NCBI RefSeq assembly: GCF_000935355.1
Contig: NZ_JXZC01000001.1
Coordinates: 1,178,001 to 1,242,000 of the forward strand
Direction: 5' to 3'
Source of the DNA: Rossellomorea aquimaris
Lineage (GTDB): Bacteria > Bacillota > Bacilli > Bacillales > Bacillaceae_B
DNA: 64,000 nt
Below, piece by piece: positions 35,534-45,099 of the stretch. Position 1 is the stretch's first letter. Each line of letters begins with the position of its first letter. Below the pieces are notes generated by a model. That model was not told the DNA's origin. It searched no databases and saw only the letters and a program-made list of their open reading frames with translations. The translations under genes were made by a program, and so were the position numbers.

Positions 35534-35761
35534 ATGACGAATTATTATGTTCAACAATCCATACAGATTCAATTTATTAAAATCGGGGGAATGTCCAATT
35601 CCTCCATCTTTCAGATTGGAACATGCGGACAAATCACAACAAATGACTTTCTTTATAATACAGGGGGCTTCACGGAGCCTGCTCCGGAAGCGGAGAAAAA
35701 TGGTAATGGGAAACCGCCTCCCTCTATAACCCCACTCGTTCCCCTGCAAACGCCTAGGTAA
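35534..35761 (+). CDS. gerPB: spore coat permeability protein GerPB
   Basis: A 75-residue protein beginning MTNYYVQQSIQIQFIKIGGMSNSSIFQIG with a Pro/Gly-rich C-terminal tail (PAPEAEKNGNGKPPPS). This is the GerPB pattern. It starts 12 bp after gerPA and is followed closely by gerPC. The separate function is unknown; loss of any gerP gene slows germination in Bacillus. Confidence 0.9.
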   Translation: MTNYYVQQSIQIQFIKIGGMSNSSIFQIGTCGQITTNDFLYNTGGFTEPAPEAEKNGNGKPPPSITPLVPLQTPR

Positions 35762-35793
35762 CCCAAATCGCGACAAAAGAAAGAGGTGGCAGT

Positions 35794-36423
35794 ATGAACA
35801 ATTACTATATGACCCCACAACAACTTTATCAGTATATCGAGATGTTGAACACGAAAATTGTCGCGTTGGAAAAAAAAGTGAATGAGCTGTCACAAGAGTT
35901 GATAACTCTAAGGGATACACCGAAAATCAATGTTGAAAAAATCGAATACAAATTTGATCAGCTCAAAGTTGAATCCCTTGATGGCACCTTAAATATTGGA
36001 TTGAATCCAAATAATTTAAAAGAAACAATAGAGGATCTTGCCGTCGAGCAAAATGTGGATGTCAAATCAATAAAAGACATCAAGCCCTATAAAGAAAGAA
36101 TCACTGCTGAAATTAAGGCGTATATCGATTCTGAATTACCAAATCTTATTCAGGATAATGAAATGCATTTTCAGCGGTCTCTGGATCCATCATATTACGA
36201 GATGATTCAGCAGGATTTATTGAACCAGATGCCACAAAGAATCGATTTCTATCTACAGAACATACCCTATATTGAATCAAAACAACAAGAAGGAGAATGG
36301 GAACGGAGAATCATCAGCAAAATCAAAAAGGATATCGAAACGGCCCTCTTCTCCTTCATGTCACAGATCCCAAATAATATGGAAGGAATGAAGAACAATG
36401 AACCTCCAAGTAATCAATCGTGA
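35794..36423 (+). CDS. gerPC: spore germination protein GerPC
   Basis: A 209-residue hydrophilic protein. The N-terminal coiled coil (about 10-45, LYQYIEMLNTKIVALEKKVNELSQELITL) is followed by a beta segment and a long helical region ending in QIPNNMEGMKNNEPPSNQS. Size and coiled coil match GerPC, the largest protein of the operon. AAAGAGGTGG precedes the ATG. Its end overlaps gerPD by 26 bases, indicating translational coupling. Confidence 0.9.
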   Translation: MNNYYMTPQQLYQYIEMLNTKIVALEKKVNELSQELITLRDTPKINVEKIEYKFDQLKVESLDGTLNIGLNPNNLKETIEDLAVEQNVDVKSIKDIKPYKERITAEIKAYIDSELPNLIQDNEMHFQRSLDPSYYEMIQQDLLNQMPQRIDFYLQNIPYIESKQQEGEWERRIISKIKKDIETALFSFMSQIPNNMEGMKNNEPPSNQS

Positions 36424-36574
36424 ACTATCGGTTGGGAATATTGAGATCGCCGGGGTTACGAGTTCCTCTCTCGTTCTTGTCGGTGATGCTGACGTCATAC
36501 AGCTAGCCTCAGCATTCGATACGCCGCCTGAATCACTGATCATCGGTCCATTCGTTCCTCTTACACCAAAGTAA
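36398..36574 (+). CDS. gerPD: spore germination protein GerPD
   Basis: A 58-residue protein beginning MNLQVINRELSVGNIEIAGVTSSS and ending PFVPLTPK, the GerPD signature. It overlaps gerPC by 26 bases upstream. Its stop shares one base with the gerPE start (TAATG), so gerPC-gerPD-gerPE are translationally chained. AAGGAATG lies 10 bases before the ATG. Confidence 0.9.
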   Translation: MNLQVINRELSVGNIEIAGVTSSSLVLVGDADVIQLASAFDTPPESLIIGPFVPLTPK

Positions 36575-36975
36575 TGCTTAAGCGTTACTCGATTGTTGAT
36601 CGTTTAGAAGGAATCACACTAGCCTTTAGCTCGCTCTATCAATTAGGGGATTCTCAAAACATTTATGCCGTGTCTAAGGCATATGCGGTGCAGCGTGAAA
36701 AGGAGTTTTTCTTAACCAGTGAAGGAAGCTTTGATTCCCCAGTATTTACCGGGCCAATCGACCTCCCCCGCATTAATCCGAATATCAAGGTAAACCGGCT
36801 AAACCTTTGTCCCATCAAAGTAAATAATATGTATATACGGGCAACGTCGTTTTCATCCATCATACACATCGGAAATACTTCCAACGTGTATATGGAAGGC
36901 CGGGTGAAAAATATCCGTCAGCTGGAAAAAGATACCGAACCACTTACGTTTGAGACGATTGAAAGTCCAAATTAG
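36574..36975 (+). CDS. gerPE: spore germination protein GerPE
   Basis: A 133-residue protein with YSIVDRLEGITLAFSSLYQLGDSQNIY at the N-terminus and a C-terminal part ATSFSSIIHIGNTSNVYMEGRVKNIRQLE. Both halves carry the beta-motif style (S-S-IHIGN) shared with the other GerP proteins. It starts on the last base of the gerPD stop and is followed by gerPF after 67 bp. Confidence 0.9.
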   Translation: MLKRYSIVDRLEGITLAFSSLYQLGDSQNIYAVSKAYAVQREKEFFLTSEGSFDSPVFTGPIDLPRINPNIKVNRLNLCPIKVNNMYIRATSFSSIIHIGNTSNVYMEGRVKNIRQLEKDTEPLTFETIESPN

Positions 36976-37042
36976 ATGAAGAACCTTCCCTGGAAGTTCA
37001 CATAGGCTAACATTATAAACAAATAAAAAGAGGATGTTGATT

Positions 37043-37261
37043 ATGCCCGCTTTAGTAGGTCCTGTCGCTATTCTTAATGTCGGTGGAGGAAATGTTCAGT
37101 TTGGGGATACAGCAATTATCTCACCTAAGTCTGCTTCTAAGACATTCGGAGGTGCCGGCGGCTTCAATACTGGTCCATTTCAGTTAAGCTATAATGTATT
37201 CAGTGTAAGTACCACCTTTGATTGTAATGTCGTAGATCAACCCATCACCGGAAATAATTAG
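37043..37261 (+). CDS. gerPF: spore germination protein GerPF
   Basis: A 72-residue GerPF protein (MPALVGPVAILNVGGGNVQFGDTAIISPKSAS...). It is a paralogue of GerPA, sharing the GDxxxISPxSxxKTFxGAG core. The start is the ATG at 37043, with AAGAGGATG as ribosome site; a start at 37034 would add three residues. It is the last gene of the operon. Confidence 0.92.
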   Translation: MPALVGPVAILNVGGGNVQFGDTAIISPKSASKTFGGAGGFNTGPFQLSYNVFSVSTTFDCNVVDQPITGNN

Positions 37262-37300
37262 AAAAACAAGAAGCCCACATTGTGGCTTTTTGTTTTTTTT
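37262..37300. terminator. bidirectional terminator between gerPF and yisB
   Basis: AAAACAAGAAGCC and GGCTTTTTGTTTT pair almost fully, with eight T after the stem on the plus strand and a T-run on the minus strand. Confidence 0.9.
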
Positions 37301-37304
37301 ACCC

Positions 37305-37607
37305 TTATCCTTTTTTTCTCCGTTCTTTGCTTTTCCTCGTTTTCACCAATTTAGAGGAAGGCTGCTTTCGTATCCACTTAATGAACTTATGAATCTTTTC
37401 ATCCCGGCGCAAGTCTTCGATGGTGTTCAACCTTATGCCCAATTCATCATTTGTATAGAGGGAATGAATTTGCTTATGACACGGAATACAAAGCTGTGCC
37501 GTGGGAAGGAAGGTTCCACCAACCTCTTTGGGTGTCAGGTGATGAATCGTGGTTTCAACATTCTGCCGCGAACATAATTCACATGTCCCAATCGACTTTT
37601 TACTCAT
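37305..37607 (-). CDS. yisB: HNH endonuclease-like protein YisB
   Basis: A 100-residue HNH-family protein. CELCSRQNVETTIHHLTPKEVGG holds the first Cys pair (C9-x2-C12 region) and the catalytic HH. CIPCHKQIHSLYTNDEL holds the second Cys pair and the terminal His of the HNH zinc finger. A basic tail (KTRKSKERRKKG) suits DNA binding. It is the orthologue of B. subtilis yisB by position, next to addA and convergent with gerPF, which suggests a role in DNA repair or processing. GGGGGAT precedes the ATG. Confidence 0.85.
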   Translation of the reverse strand: MSKKSIGTCELCSRQNVETTIHHLTPKEVGGTFLPTAQLCIPCHKQIHSLYTNDELGIRLNTIEDLRRDEKIHKFIKWIRKQPSSKLVKTRKSKERRKKG

Positions 37608-37660
37608 CTAATCCCCCCTGAATATAGTTAGTATAGGTATTCCCTAATTTTTATACCTTA

Positions 37661-37697
37661 AAAAACCACTTTGAAGACCAGGTCTCAAAGTGGTTTA
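37661..37697 (-). terminator. terminator after addA
   Basis: On the minus strand CCACTTTGA and TCAAAGTGG form the stem, followed by TTTTTT. It ends the addB-addA transcript. Confidence 0.9.
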
Positions 37698-37700
37698 CTA

Positions 37701-40700
37701 TTATAGCTCCAACACATGCCCACCATCGAAGAAGTAAAGATACTTTTCAGAAACTGTTTCTTTCCAAATGGATTCCAGTGCACGGGTATATAATTCAATT
37801 TGCACTCTATATCGTTCTTCAAGAACGGGCTTCGCCCCTGCAAAACCATCCTTAAAGCGGTCATGAATACCGTCGGTTTTGTAATCCAGCAGTACGATTC
37901 CAAATTCATCCCTGAATACACAATCGATGACCCCCTGAACAAGGATTGTTTCTTCCGGGGCCCCTTCCCCTGTTTCTGAAATCTCACTAAGGGGGACGCT
38001 CATGCTGAAGGGAATTTCCCTTTGTATATTCGTTGCATTGGCCATACGCTGACCGAGGTCGCTTTGGAAAAATCCAACGATGTCTTCTAATGAAATTGCT
38101 CGTTTCTGTTCTTCCGTCAAGATTTCTTTGTGTACCAAATTTAATAATAACTCCGCGACATCTTCTTCTGTCGGCACTCCATCTGCAAAAGAAATATGCT
38201 GCATGACAGTGTGCATGGCTGTTCCTCTTTCAGCAGGAGACAGCTCTTTGGACTGCATGAATTGTGGCCGGTTGTACACAGGCTTTTGATGGCGACGAAG
38301 AATATCGATACTCGATGCTTCATCCCTTACTTCCACCATTCGCTTCAGCTCAGAAACCGACTGTTTCGAGCGAAGGTTTGTAGCGCTCAGATGTGGATAC
38401 TTCCACGACAAACGGTGCAATACCTCTTCTTTGTGTGTGGACTGTATTTCCACTTCCCCACCGTTCTTCACCTGCTCTTTCCAATTGTCACCTTCACTCA
38501 TTGACTCTTCATCTACTGCACCAAGCTCAGACTTATGAATCATCGTGATATGAAAGCAAGAAGGATGTTTTAGAATCTCTTCATTGATCCCACTTCCTTC
38601 TAAAACTGCACCTTCCCCAAGCTCTTTACAATGGGGGTGCCGCATGAGGGACGGACCTATCCAATCAAGATAGGAACTGGCTCCGGCCCGGTCAAAATCA
38701 GATAACAACCATTCTGTCTGTCCTAAAGCTCCCTGCCATTTCTTACGGGATTTTTCTAGACTTTTCACTGTTCCCACTAAGAATAGCTTCTCTTTTGCAC
38801 GGGTTAACGCAACATAGAGCACCCGCATTTCCTCTGAGATGGCCTCCATGCGCTTCTTTCGCTTAAATGCCAGCTGAGGTAGGGATGGATAACTGATTCG
38901 CTTTCCCGGGTCTGTATACTTTGCAGCCAAACCCAGATCTTTATCTAATAAATAGGAAGCGTTCAAGTCCATAAGATTGAATTGCTTCGATGTGCCAGCG
39001 ACAAAGACAACTGGGAACTCAAGTCCTTTACTGGAGTGAATGGTCATTAAGCGGACCACATCCTCCTGTTCACTGAGAGCTCGCGCTACCCCGAGGTCAT
39101 CTCCTCTCTCCCTCATCCGATCAATGAATCGCAGGAAGCGGAATAACCCTCTGAAGGACGTTGATTCGTATTGGCGGGCACGATCGTATAGTGCCCGAAG
39201 ATTTGCCTGTCGCTGTTTCCCGCCGGCCATCCCTCCGACATAATCATAGAATCGGGTGTCCCGGTACAATTGCCAAATCAGCTCCGTAACCGAACCTTGT
39301 CTAGCCTTGGTCCGCCAGTTTTGCAGATGATACAGAAACACTTTGACCTTTTCAAATGTTCCTTCTTCACGTGCGTTATTTGGTTTTTCACTTGCAAATT
39401 TCTTCAAGGCTTCGTAATACGTTCCCGCTCTGGAATGGATCCGAATGCTTGCAAGCCCCTGCTCGTCCAGTCCAACAATCGGAGAACGAAGAACCGAAGC
39501 CAGGGGGATATCCTGATACGGATTGTCAATCACTTTCAGGAGTGAGAGCATAATCGCAATCTCTGTTGCTTCAAAATAACCAGTAGACAGATTCGCATAT
39601 ATCGGGATCCCCTGCTGTTTGAATTCTTCCATAATTTCTGCCGCCCAAGGCATGGAACGGAGCAGAATCACAATATCCTTGTACTGAATCGGACGCTCGG
39701 TTTTTGTTTTGGCATCATAGATCGGTGTACGCCCTTCAATCATGGCCTTCACCTTGTTTGCCATATAGCGGGCTTCAAGTACCGATTTCTCAATATCACC
39801 CTCGTCAAAAATGGACAATTCTTCGTCATCACCAGAAACTTCCTCTGATTCCTGATTAATGATTGCTACTTCGATCGGATACTCTTTCTCTTCAGGATAA
39901 GGGGCACCTTTCACAAGCTCTGCTTCCCGGTTGTATTCCATCTCACCGACAGAGGATCCCATAATTTGCTTAAATAAAAAGTTGGTTCCCTCTAATACTT
40001 CCTTCCTGCTTCTGAAGTTTTGAGATAGATCGATCTTTAATCCCGATTCCCCGCTTACTGGAAGAAAGCGGGTATACTTTCCTAAAAATAAGTTGGGCTC
40101 TGCCAATCGGAAGCGGTAGATGGACTGCTTCACATCTCCTACCATAAAGCGATTCCCCACTTTTTCACGTTCTTCTGTAATAAGAAGAAGAATTGATTCC
40201 TGGACCATATTCGTGTCCTGATATTCATCGACCAGTACTTCTTTGAATTTATTTTTATATTGCTTTGCAGCCTCTGAAGGAAGTAAAGCATCTGAAGCAG
40301 GGTCTCTTAAAATGTCGAGACAAAAATGCTCTAAATCAGCAAAGTCCACAAGTCCCTTTTCTTCTTTCACCTGCCGGAAACGTTTGCCGAATTCCACCAC
40401 CACTTCTGCCAGTGTGTGAATCACTTCCTTCATCTTTTTCATGTCTTCGATGAATGACTCCGGCCTTCTCGCAAAGAAATCCTCCTGGAGCTTCTCTAAC
40501 ATTTTCTTTCCTTGGTCCCGAAGCTTTTTCGCTTCATCAACGATATCCTTGTTATAATCATCCCCCCGGCAAGCTTTTAGCTTGGTGAAGGGTAAAGTTT
40601 GAATGGTTTCGTATAAAGCGTTCCAAGAAATATGGAGGCTTTCCTCTAGACTCTCGACGATCTCAATATCGCTTAGGAAGTTTTCCGCCCTCGGGCCTGG

Positions 40701-41462
40701 CCCTCCAGGTACACGGGCCAGATCCAATGCACGCTGGAACAGGCTTTTCGCCCCATGTAGCTGTAACTTAATATCGGTTATTAGGGGTTGTATAAAGGAA
40801 AGCTGATCAATTTCTACCCCCTCTTCAACCTCATACATTTCTTTTAACCCTCTTAGCCACTCATCGGGGTTCGGATGAGAGCGGGAAAAATCATAAAGCT
40901 TTCGAATCATTTCTTGAAGTGCTCCGTCACTTCGATCATTCGTAAACGTATCTACCAGCTTAAAGAAATCATGGTTATGTTCTTTACCATATTCCTCTTC
41001 AAACAGCTCATCAAGCACTTCATCACGGAGGAGATCCCCTTCTGTTTCATCAGCAATCCGAAAACCCGGGTCGATATCGATAAGATAGTAATATTTACGA
41101 ATCACTTCCAGGCAAAAAGAGTGAAGAGTAGAAATGGAAGCCCGGTTCAGTAAGCTCAGCTGCTTTCGTAAATGATGGGAGTGGGGATCCTCATCAATTG
41201 CTTTTTCCAATGCCTGCCCGATCCGATGTCTCATCTCAGCGGCAGATGCATTGGTAAAGGTTACAACCAATAGTTCATCCACATCCATCCTATCTTCTTC
41301 AGAGAGGATTTTCTGAATGATCCTCTCTACAAGTACTGCGGTCTTCCCTGATCCTGCAGCAGCTGCTACGAGAATGTCCTGGCCTTTTGCCCAAATCGCT
41401 TTCCACTGATCGTCTGTCCATGTAACATGATCAGGCTTCGCCGGAATCGTACCATTACTCAT
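37701..41462 (-). CDS. addA: helicase-nuclease subunit AddA
   Basis: A 1253-residue UvrD-type helicase with a RecB-family nuclease, the larger active subunit of the AddAB double-strand-break resection complex (the Bacillus RecBCD counterpart). Visible are Walker A AAAAGSGKT (about 34-42), DEYQDTN (Walker B), the QNFRSR and MTIHSSKGLEFP helicase motifs, and VALTRAKEKL. The C-terminal nuclease motif is LLDYKTD (about 1195). It overlaps the addB stop by eight bases. In B. subtilis sbcD and sbcC follow; here yisB follows directly. Confidence 0.96.
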   Translation of the reverse strand: MSNGTIPAKPDHVTWTDDQWKAIWAKGQDILVAAAAGSGKTAVLVERIIQKILSEEDRMDVDELLVVTFTNASAAEMRHRIGQALEKAIDEDPHSHHLRKQLSLLNRASISTLHSFCLEVIRKYYYLIDIDPGFRIADETEGDLLRDEVLDELFEEEYGKEHNHDFFKLVDTFTNDRSDGALQEMIRKLYDFSRSHPNPDEWLRGLKEMYEVEEGVEIDQLSFIQPLITDIKLQLHGAKSLFQRALDLARVPGGPGPRAENFLSDIEIVESLEESLHISWNALYETIQTLPFTKLKACRGDDYNKDIVDEAKKLRDQGKKMLEKLQEDFFARRPESFIEDMKKMKEVIHTLAEVVVEFGKRFRQVKEEKGLVDFADLEHFCLDILRDPASDALLPSEAAKQYKNKFKEVLVDEYQDTNMVQESILLLITEEREKVGNRFMVGDVKQSIYRFRLAEPNLFLGKYTRFLPVSGESGLKIDLSQNFRSRKEVLEGTNFLFKQIMGSSVGEMEYNREAELVKGAPYPEEKEYPIEVAIINQESEEVSGDDEELSIFDEGDIEKSVLEARYMANKVKAMIEGRTPIYDAKTKTERPIQYKDIVILLRSMPWAAEIMEEFKQQGIPIYANLSTGYFEATEIAIMLSLLKVIDNPYQDIPLASVLRSPIVGLDEQGLASIRIHSRAGTYYEALKKFASEKPNNAREEGTFEKVKVFLYHLQNWRTKARQGSVTELIWQLYRDTRFYDYVGGMAGGKQRQANLRALYDRARQYESTSFRGLFRFLRFIDRMRERGDDLGVARALSEQEDVVRLMTIHSSKGLEFPVVFVAGTSKQFNLMDLNASYLLDKDLGLAAKYTDPGKRISYPSLPQLAFKRKKRMEAISEEMRVLYVALTRAKEKLFLVGTVKSLEKSRKKWQGALGQTEWLLSDFDRAGASSYLDWIGPSLMRHPHCKELGEGAVLEGSGINEEILKHPSCFHITMIHKSELGAVDEESMSEGDNWKEQVKNGGEVEIQSTHKEEVLHRLSWKYPHLSATNLRSKQSVSELKRMVEVRDEASSIDILRRHQKPVYNRPQFMQSKELSPAERGTAMHTVMQHISFADGVPTEEDVAELLLNLVHKEILTEEQKRAISLEDIVGFFQSDLGQRMANATNIQREIPFSMSVPLSEISETGEGAPEETILVQGVIDCVFRDEFGIVLLDYKTDGIHDRFKDGFAGAKPVLEERYRVQIELYTRALESIWKETVSEKYLYFFDGGHVLEL

Positions 41463-44400
41463 TGGACTCTACCTCCTCTCTTACTTTCTTTAATAGATCT
41501 TCCGGTTTTGCCGTTGGCAGCACTCTGTACTCGTTTTCCTCCAGGGACTGGTCGAATTGACAAACGGAACGGAAAGAACAGAACTGACATGGTGTACGGT
41601 CCTTCAGCTTGTAAGGAGTAATATTGGTCTCCCCTGAAACGATCCGGTTCCCTGACGCTTCATAGAGCTTTCTCACATGCTTCTGCATATAGTGAAAGTC
41701 TTCCTGTGAAGCTGCTTTCGAACGGGAGGATAGTGATCCATCCTTCTTGATTCCAGCCGAGATGATGTCAGAGCTTCCCGTATCCAATGTTTGATCCATC
41801 AAACGAACGATATTGGAATCCCCAAGAACAAGTCCCTTCATCTTAAAACTCTTAAATATTTCCTTTTCAATCTGATCCATCGTCAAGATTTTCTTGCTAT
41901 TGATCATAGGGTTGTGAACGTGGAAATAGAGCACGCCTGCAGGCTTCGCTTCCTTCCCGACAAATTGCTTGGAATTCGTCAGCACAATATCTAAATATGT
42001 CAGCATTTGAAGAGCTAATCCGTAGTACACTTCCGTCATATCCAAATCTCTCGCACTCGATTTGTAATCAACAATCCTGAGGTAAACTCCACTTGCATCC
42101 TCTGCTTTGTCTACCCGGTCGATCCTTCCCTGTAGCTCCATTTTCGTTCCATTTCTCAGCTGGAACTGGAACGGAGGCAGGGTCGCTTGTGGACCAAATC
42201 CAAGCTCCACCCCAACAGGAACAAACCCACTCGCCTTTGCATGCTCACTAAGAATTAGGCTCGCACGGCTGATGATTTGCTCAAGCTTCTGAGCGATGTA
42301 ATAATGGCGGTTAGAGCTTAATAGAATCTGATGCTGAAGCTTCGGTGCCAGCATCAATACGGCTTCTTTAGCAAGCTTGAGACACTGGGCTTTTGATAAG
42401 GATGCCCAGGTGAGACCATGACGCTCCACTTCTTCTGATATCCATTTAAGAGCGGAGTGGAACATTTCCCCGATATCGGGTGCCTCCAGTTTAAAGAAAT
42501 CCCGCTCTCTAAGCTTCAACCCATGACTCGCAAAATGAGAAAACGGACAGCTATGGAACAGCTCCATTCGGGATACACTCGCTAAAATGTGGTCACCATA
42601 CAGATCCCTGCTCGTATCCTCTGAAAGCTGATTCGCCCGATTCTGGTAGAAGAGACTGGATAAAATATGCTGTGAATGCCATTTCCAATCATTTGACGTT
42701 GCATAGAAGTTATACACATCCCACCAGAAATCATAGATCGGATATTCACGTTTCTTCATTTGTAATTGCGACGTTAAATGAGAAATCGTCACATTGGGAT
42801 GACATACATAATGAAGCTGCTCTTCCTCGGAAAGCTCGGACGGTTCATTGAATAGAAGCTTCGTATTTGCATCCGGAAACATTTCATTCAGCCTTTTGAT
42901 GAAAGAGGATGCTAATAACGCTTTTCCTTCTTCATTGGCAATCGGATAGCTGACGAATAATCGTTCACTCGGAGTCGTAAAGGCTTTATATGCTACAAAC
43001 TCCTCGTCCAGCAGCTTCGTCCTGTTGCTGGGTGCTATCTTGAAGCCCCTATTGATCAACGATTCGCGATCTTCATCCGACAGGACTCCGTCTTCATTCA
43101 TTTTCGCCGGCAGCACACCATCATTCGCTCCGATGATGAAGGCTGCTTTAATATCTCCGAGCCTTGATTTCTCAAGATCTGCAATAATGACCTGATCGAT
43201 GGCAGGGGGAACTAACGAGAACTGCATCGTTTCGATTCCTGCATCCAAAATGGACGAGAATTTCTTCATCGTCGTTTCCTCATTGCCGAGCATTTCTACA
43301 TATTGATCAAGTAAGTCCATTACGGCTGACCACGCTTGATCGTGCTCCCTTGCCGCAATCAAGTCGCCTTTATCTTCTGCTTCCATACGCATACGTTCAA
43401 GTTTAGCCGGAATATCCAACTCTTCCAGATAAAGATAGAGAGTTTCACAGAATTCACGTCCTGTAGATTGCTTTTTCAACCGTTTTCCAAGACGGATGAT
43501 CGGCGCAGAAATAAATAAACGCAGCTCATTGATTTCATGCTCAAGTTCCCTTTCACGGTCGGTTTGTGGTGCATCCACATGCTCAAGACCACGGAAGCGG
43601 CGGTATTTCCAGCGGTCTTTCTTCGTCCAGCGATCTCCTTTGATACCGTAAGCCAACACATAGTTCTCCAAACGGTCCATTTTTTCACGCAGATCGGTTG
43701 GATTTTTTTGATAAGGGAACAAAAGGTCTGTTTTCACCGCCCGGAATACAGGCTCATATCTCCAGTTCGTGTTCATGATTTCCATAGTCGAACGGATCAG
43801 CTCGATCAGAGGGTGATTCAACATTGTCCGCTTCTGATCAAGGAAAAACGGAATACTATAATCTTGAAAAATCGTTTCGACCTTATCACGGTAGTCCTGG
43901 CTGTTTCGAACCAGCACTGCAATATCCTTGTAGCGATATCCCTTTTCCCGGGCAAGCTTCCGTATTTCCCTTGCGACCCCTTCGACCTCTGCCCGGCGAT
44001 TAGAGGCTTCCAGAAACTCAATGGATCCTTTTGATTCTTCGCATGGAACAGTTGGCCGGTCCTCAAAATGACGTTCGAGATGCAACATCGTGTCATTATG
44101 ATAGCGAATCGGCTTCACTAACACATCTTCCTCTACGGATTTCCCTGCTCCATAGCAAATATCCTTAAGAGTATGGTAGGATTCGTTCGTCATTCGATAC
44201 AAGCTCAATTCGTTCATAGCGTCCAATTGCTGTTCCGGATCCGTGGTGAGGGCAACCGTCACCTTCTTGCTATGCCGGATAAGCTGATCGATAATGAGAT
44301 ATTCCTGTGGAGTGAAACTATGAAAGCCATCTATGTAGATCTCTGCCCGCCTGAGAAGTTCAGAGTTTTTCACATTATCAGCCAACAATTGAAAGTAATC

Positions 44401-44940
44401 TTCTGAATCAATGTATTTGCCCTCGAGCTTCTCCTCGAATTTCCCATAAATCAATTCAAGATCGTGAAGCTTATCCTTCAGCACCTTCGACTCCCGCTCA
44501 TCTTCTCCATCAAGTGACTGGAGATCCCGAGGCGAAATGCAATAGCGCTTAAATTCCGTCAACATAGATTCTACATGGTGAATGAAACCCGGCTTATCCG
44601 CGGCCTTCGAGAAAATATGGAGACGATCTTTGTTTTCATCTATAATCTTTCGAATCATCATATTTAAACCGACATCGGATAGGTGATAGCGGCTCATCCC
44701 ACCGGTTTCCTGTAGGATTTTCCACGCGAGTCGGGTGAAACTGAACACTTGTCCGCGAATCATCCCGTTTAATCCTGGTGTGTTGACAAGCTCGTATTCC
44801 GATATAAAGGACATCTGATCCGGTACGATGTAAATGATGGGATCCCCATTCGGCGCTACCAATAAGCTCTGTTTCATCTCATCTAATATGCGATGGGTTT
44901 TCCCCGTACCAGAGCGTCCGAGAATAAAACGTACAGCCAT
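41455..44940 (-). CDS. addB: helicase-nuclease subunit AddB
   Basis: A 1161-residue AddB with an N-terminal P-loop GRSGTGKT (about 8-15) and a degenerate helicase core. The C-terminal nuclease motif is IVDYKSS. An Fe-S cluster is formed by the Cys of the FHSCPFSHFASHG segment plus C1118-x2-C1121-x5-C1127 near the end. It recognises Chi and contributes the second nuclease. Together with AddA it processes DNA ends for RecA and also supports transformation. The start ATG follows an AAGGAGTG site. Confidence 0.95.
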   Translation of the reverse strand: MAVRFILGRSGTGKTHRILDEMKQSLLVAPNGDPIIYIVPDQMSFISEYELVNTPGLNGMIRGQVFSFTRLAWKILQETGGMSRYHLSDVGLNMMIRKIIDENKDRLHIFSKAADKPGFIHHVESMLTEFKRYCISPRDLQSLDGEDERESKVLKDKLHDLELIYGKFEEKLEGKYIDSEDYFQLLADNVKNSELLRRAEIYIDGFHSFTPQEYLIIDQLIRHSKKVTVALTTDPEQQLDAMNELSLYRMTNESYHTLKDICYGAGKSVEEDVLVKPIRYHNDTMLHLERHFEDRPTVPCEESKGSIEFLEASNRRAEVEGVAREIRKLAREKGYRYKDIAVLVRNSQDYRDKVETIFQDYSIPFFLDQKRTMLNHPLIELIRSTMEIMNTNWRYEPVFRAVKTDLLFPYQKNPTDLREKMDRLENYVLAYGIKGDRWTKKDRWKYRRFRGLEHVDAPQTDRERELEHEINELRLFISAPIIRLGKRLKKQSTGREFCETLYLYLEELDIPAKLERMRMEAEDKGDLIAAREHDQAWSAVMDLLDQYVEMLGNEETTMKKFSSILDAGIETMQFSLVPPAIDQVIIADLEKSRLGDIKAAFIIGANDGVLPAKMNEDGVLSDEDRESLINRGFKIAPSNRTKLLDEEFVAYKAFTTPSERLFVSYPIANEEGKALLASSFIKRLNEMFPDANTKLLFNEPSELSEEEQLHYVCHPNVTISHLTSQLQMKKREYPIYDFWWDVYNFYATSNDWKWHSQHILSSLFYQNRANQLSEDTSRDLYGDHILASVSRMELFHSCPFSHFASHGLKLRERDFFKLEAPDIGEMFHSALKWISEEVERHGLTWASLSKAQCLKLAKEAVLMLAPKLQHQILLSSNRHYYIAQKLEQIISRASLILSEHAKASGFVPVGVELGFGPQATLPPFQFQLRNGTKMELQGRIDRVDKAEDASGVYLRIVDYKSSARDLDMTEVYYGLALQMLTYLDIVLTNSKQFVGKEAKPAGVLYFHVHNPMINSKKILTMDQIEKEIFKSFKMKGLVLGDSNIVRLMDQTLDTGSSDIISAGIKKDGSLSSRSKAASQEDFHYMQKHVRKLYEASGNRIVSGETNITPYKLKDRTPCQFCSFRSVCQFDQSLEENEYRVLPTAKPEDLLKKVREEVESNE

Positions 44941-45099
44941 CCTCTCACTCCTTTTCTTATACTAATCTATTGTAACCAAGAGGCAGGTTGAATTTTTGTA
45001 TAGGTTCATTATAGTACACAGGAACAAATCTTTCCCGCCTCAATCTTTATTGAAAAAATTTGGAACATCCGCATACAGTAAAAAGAGGGAGGTGATGGC

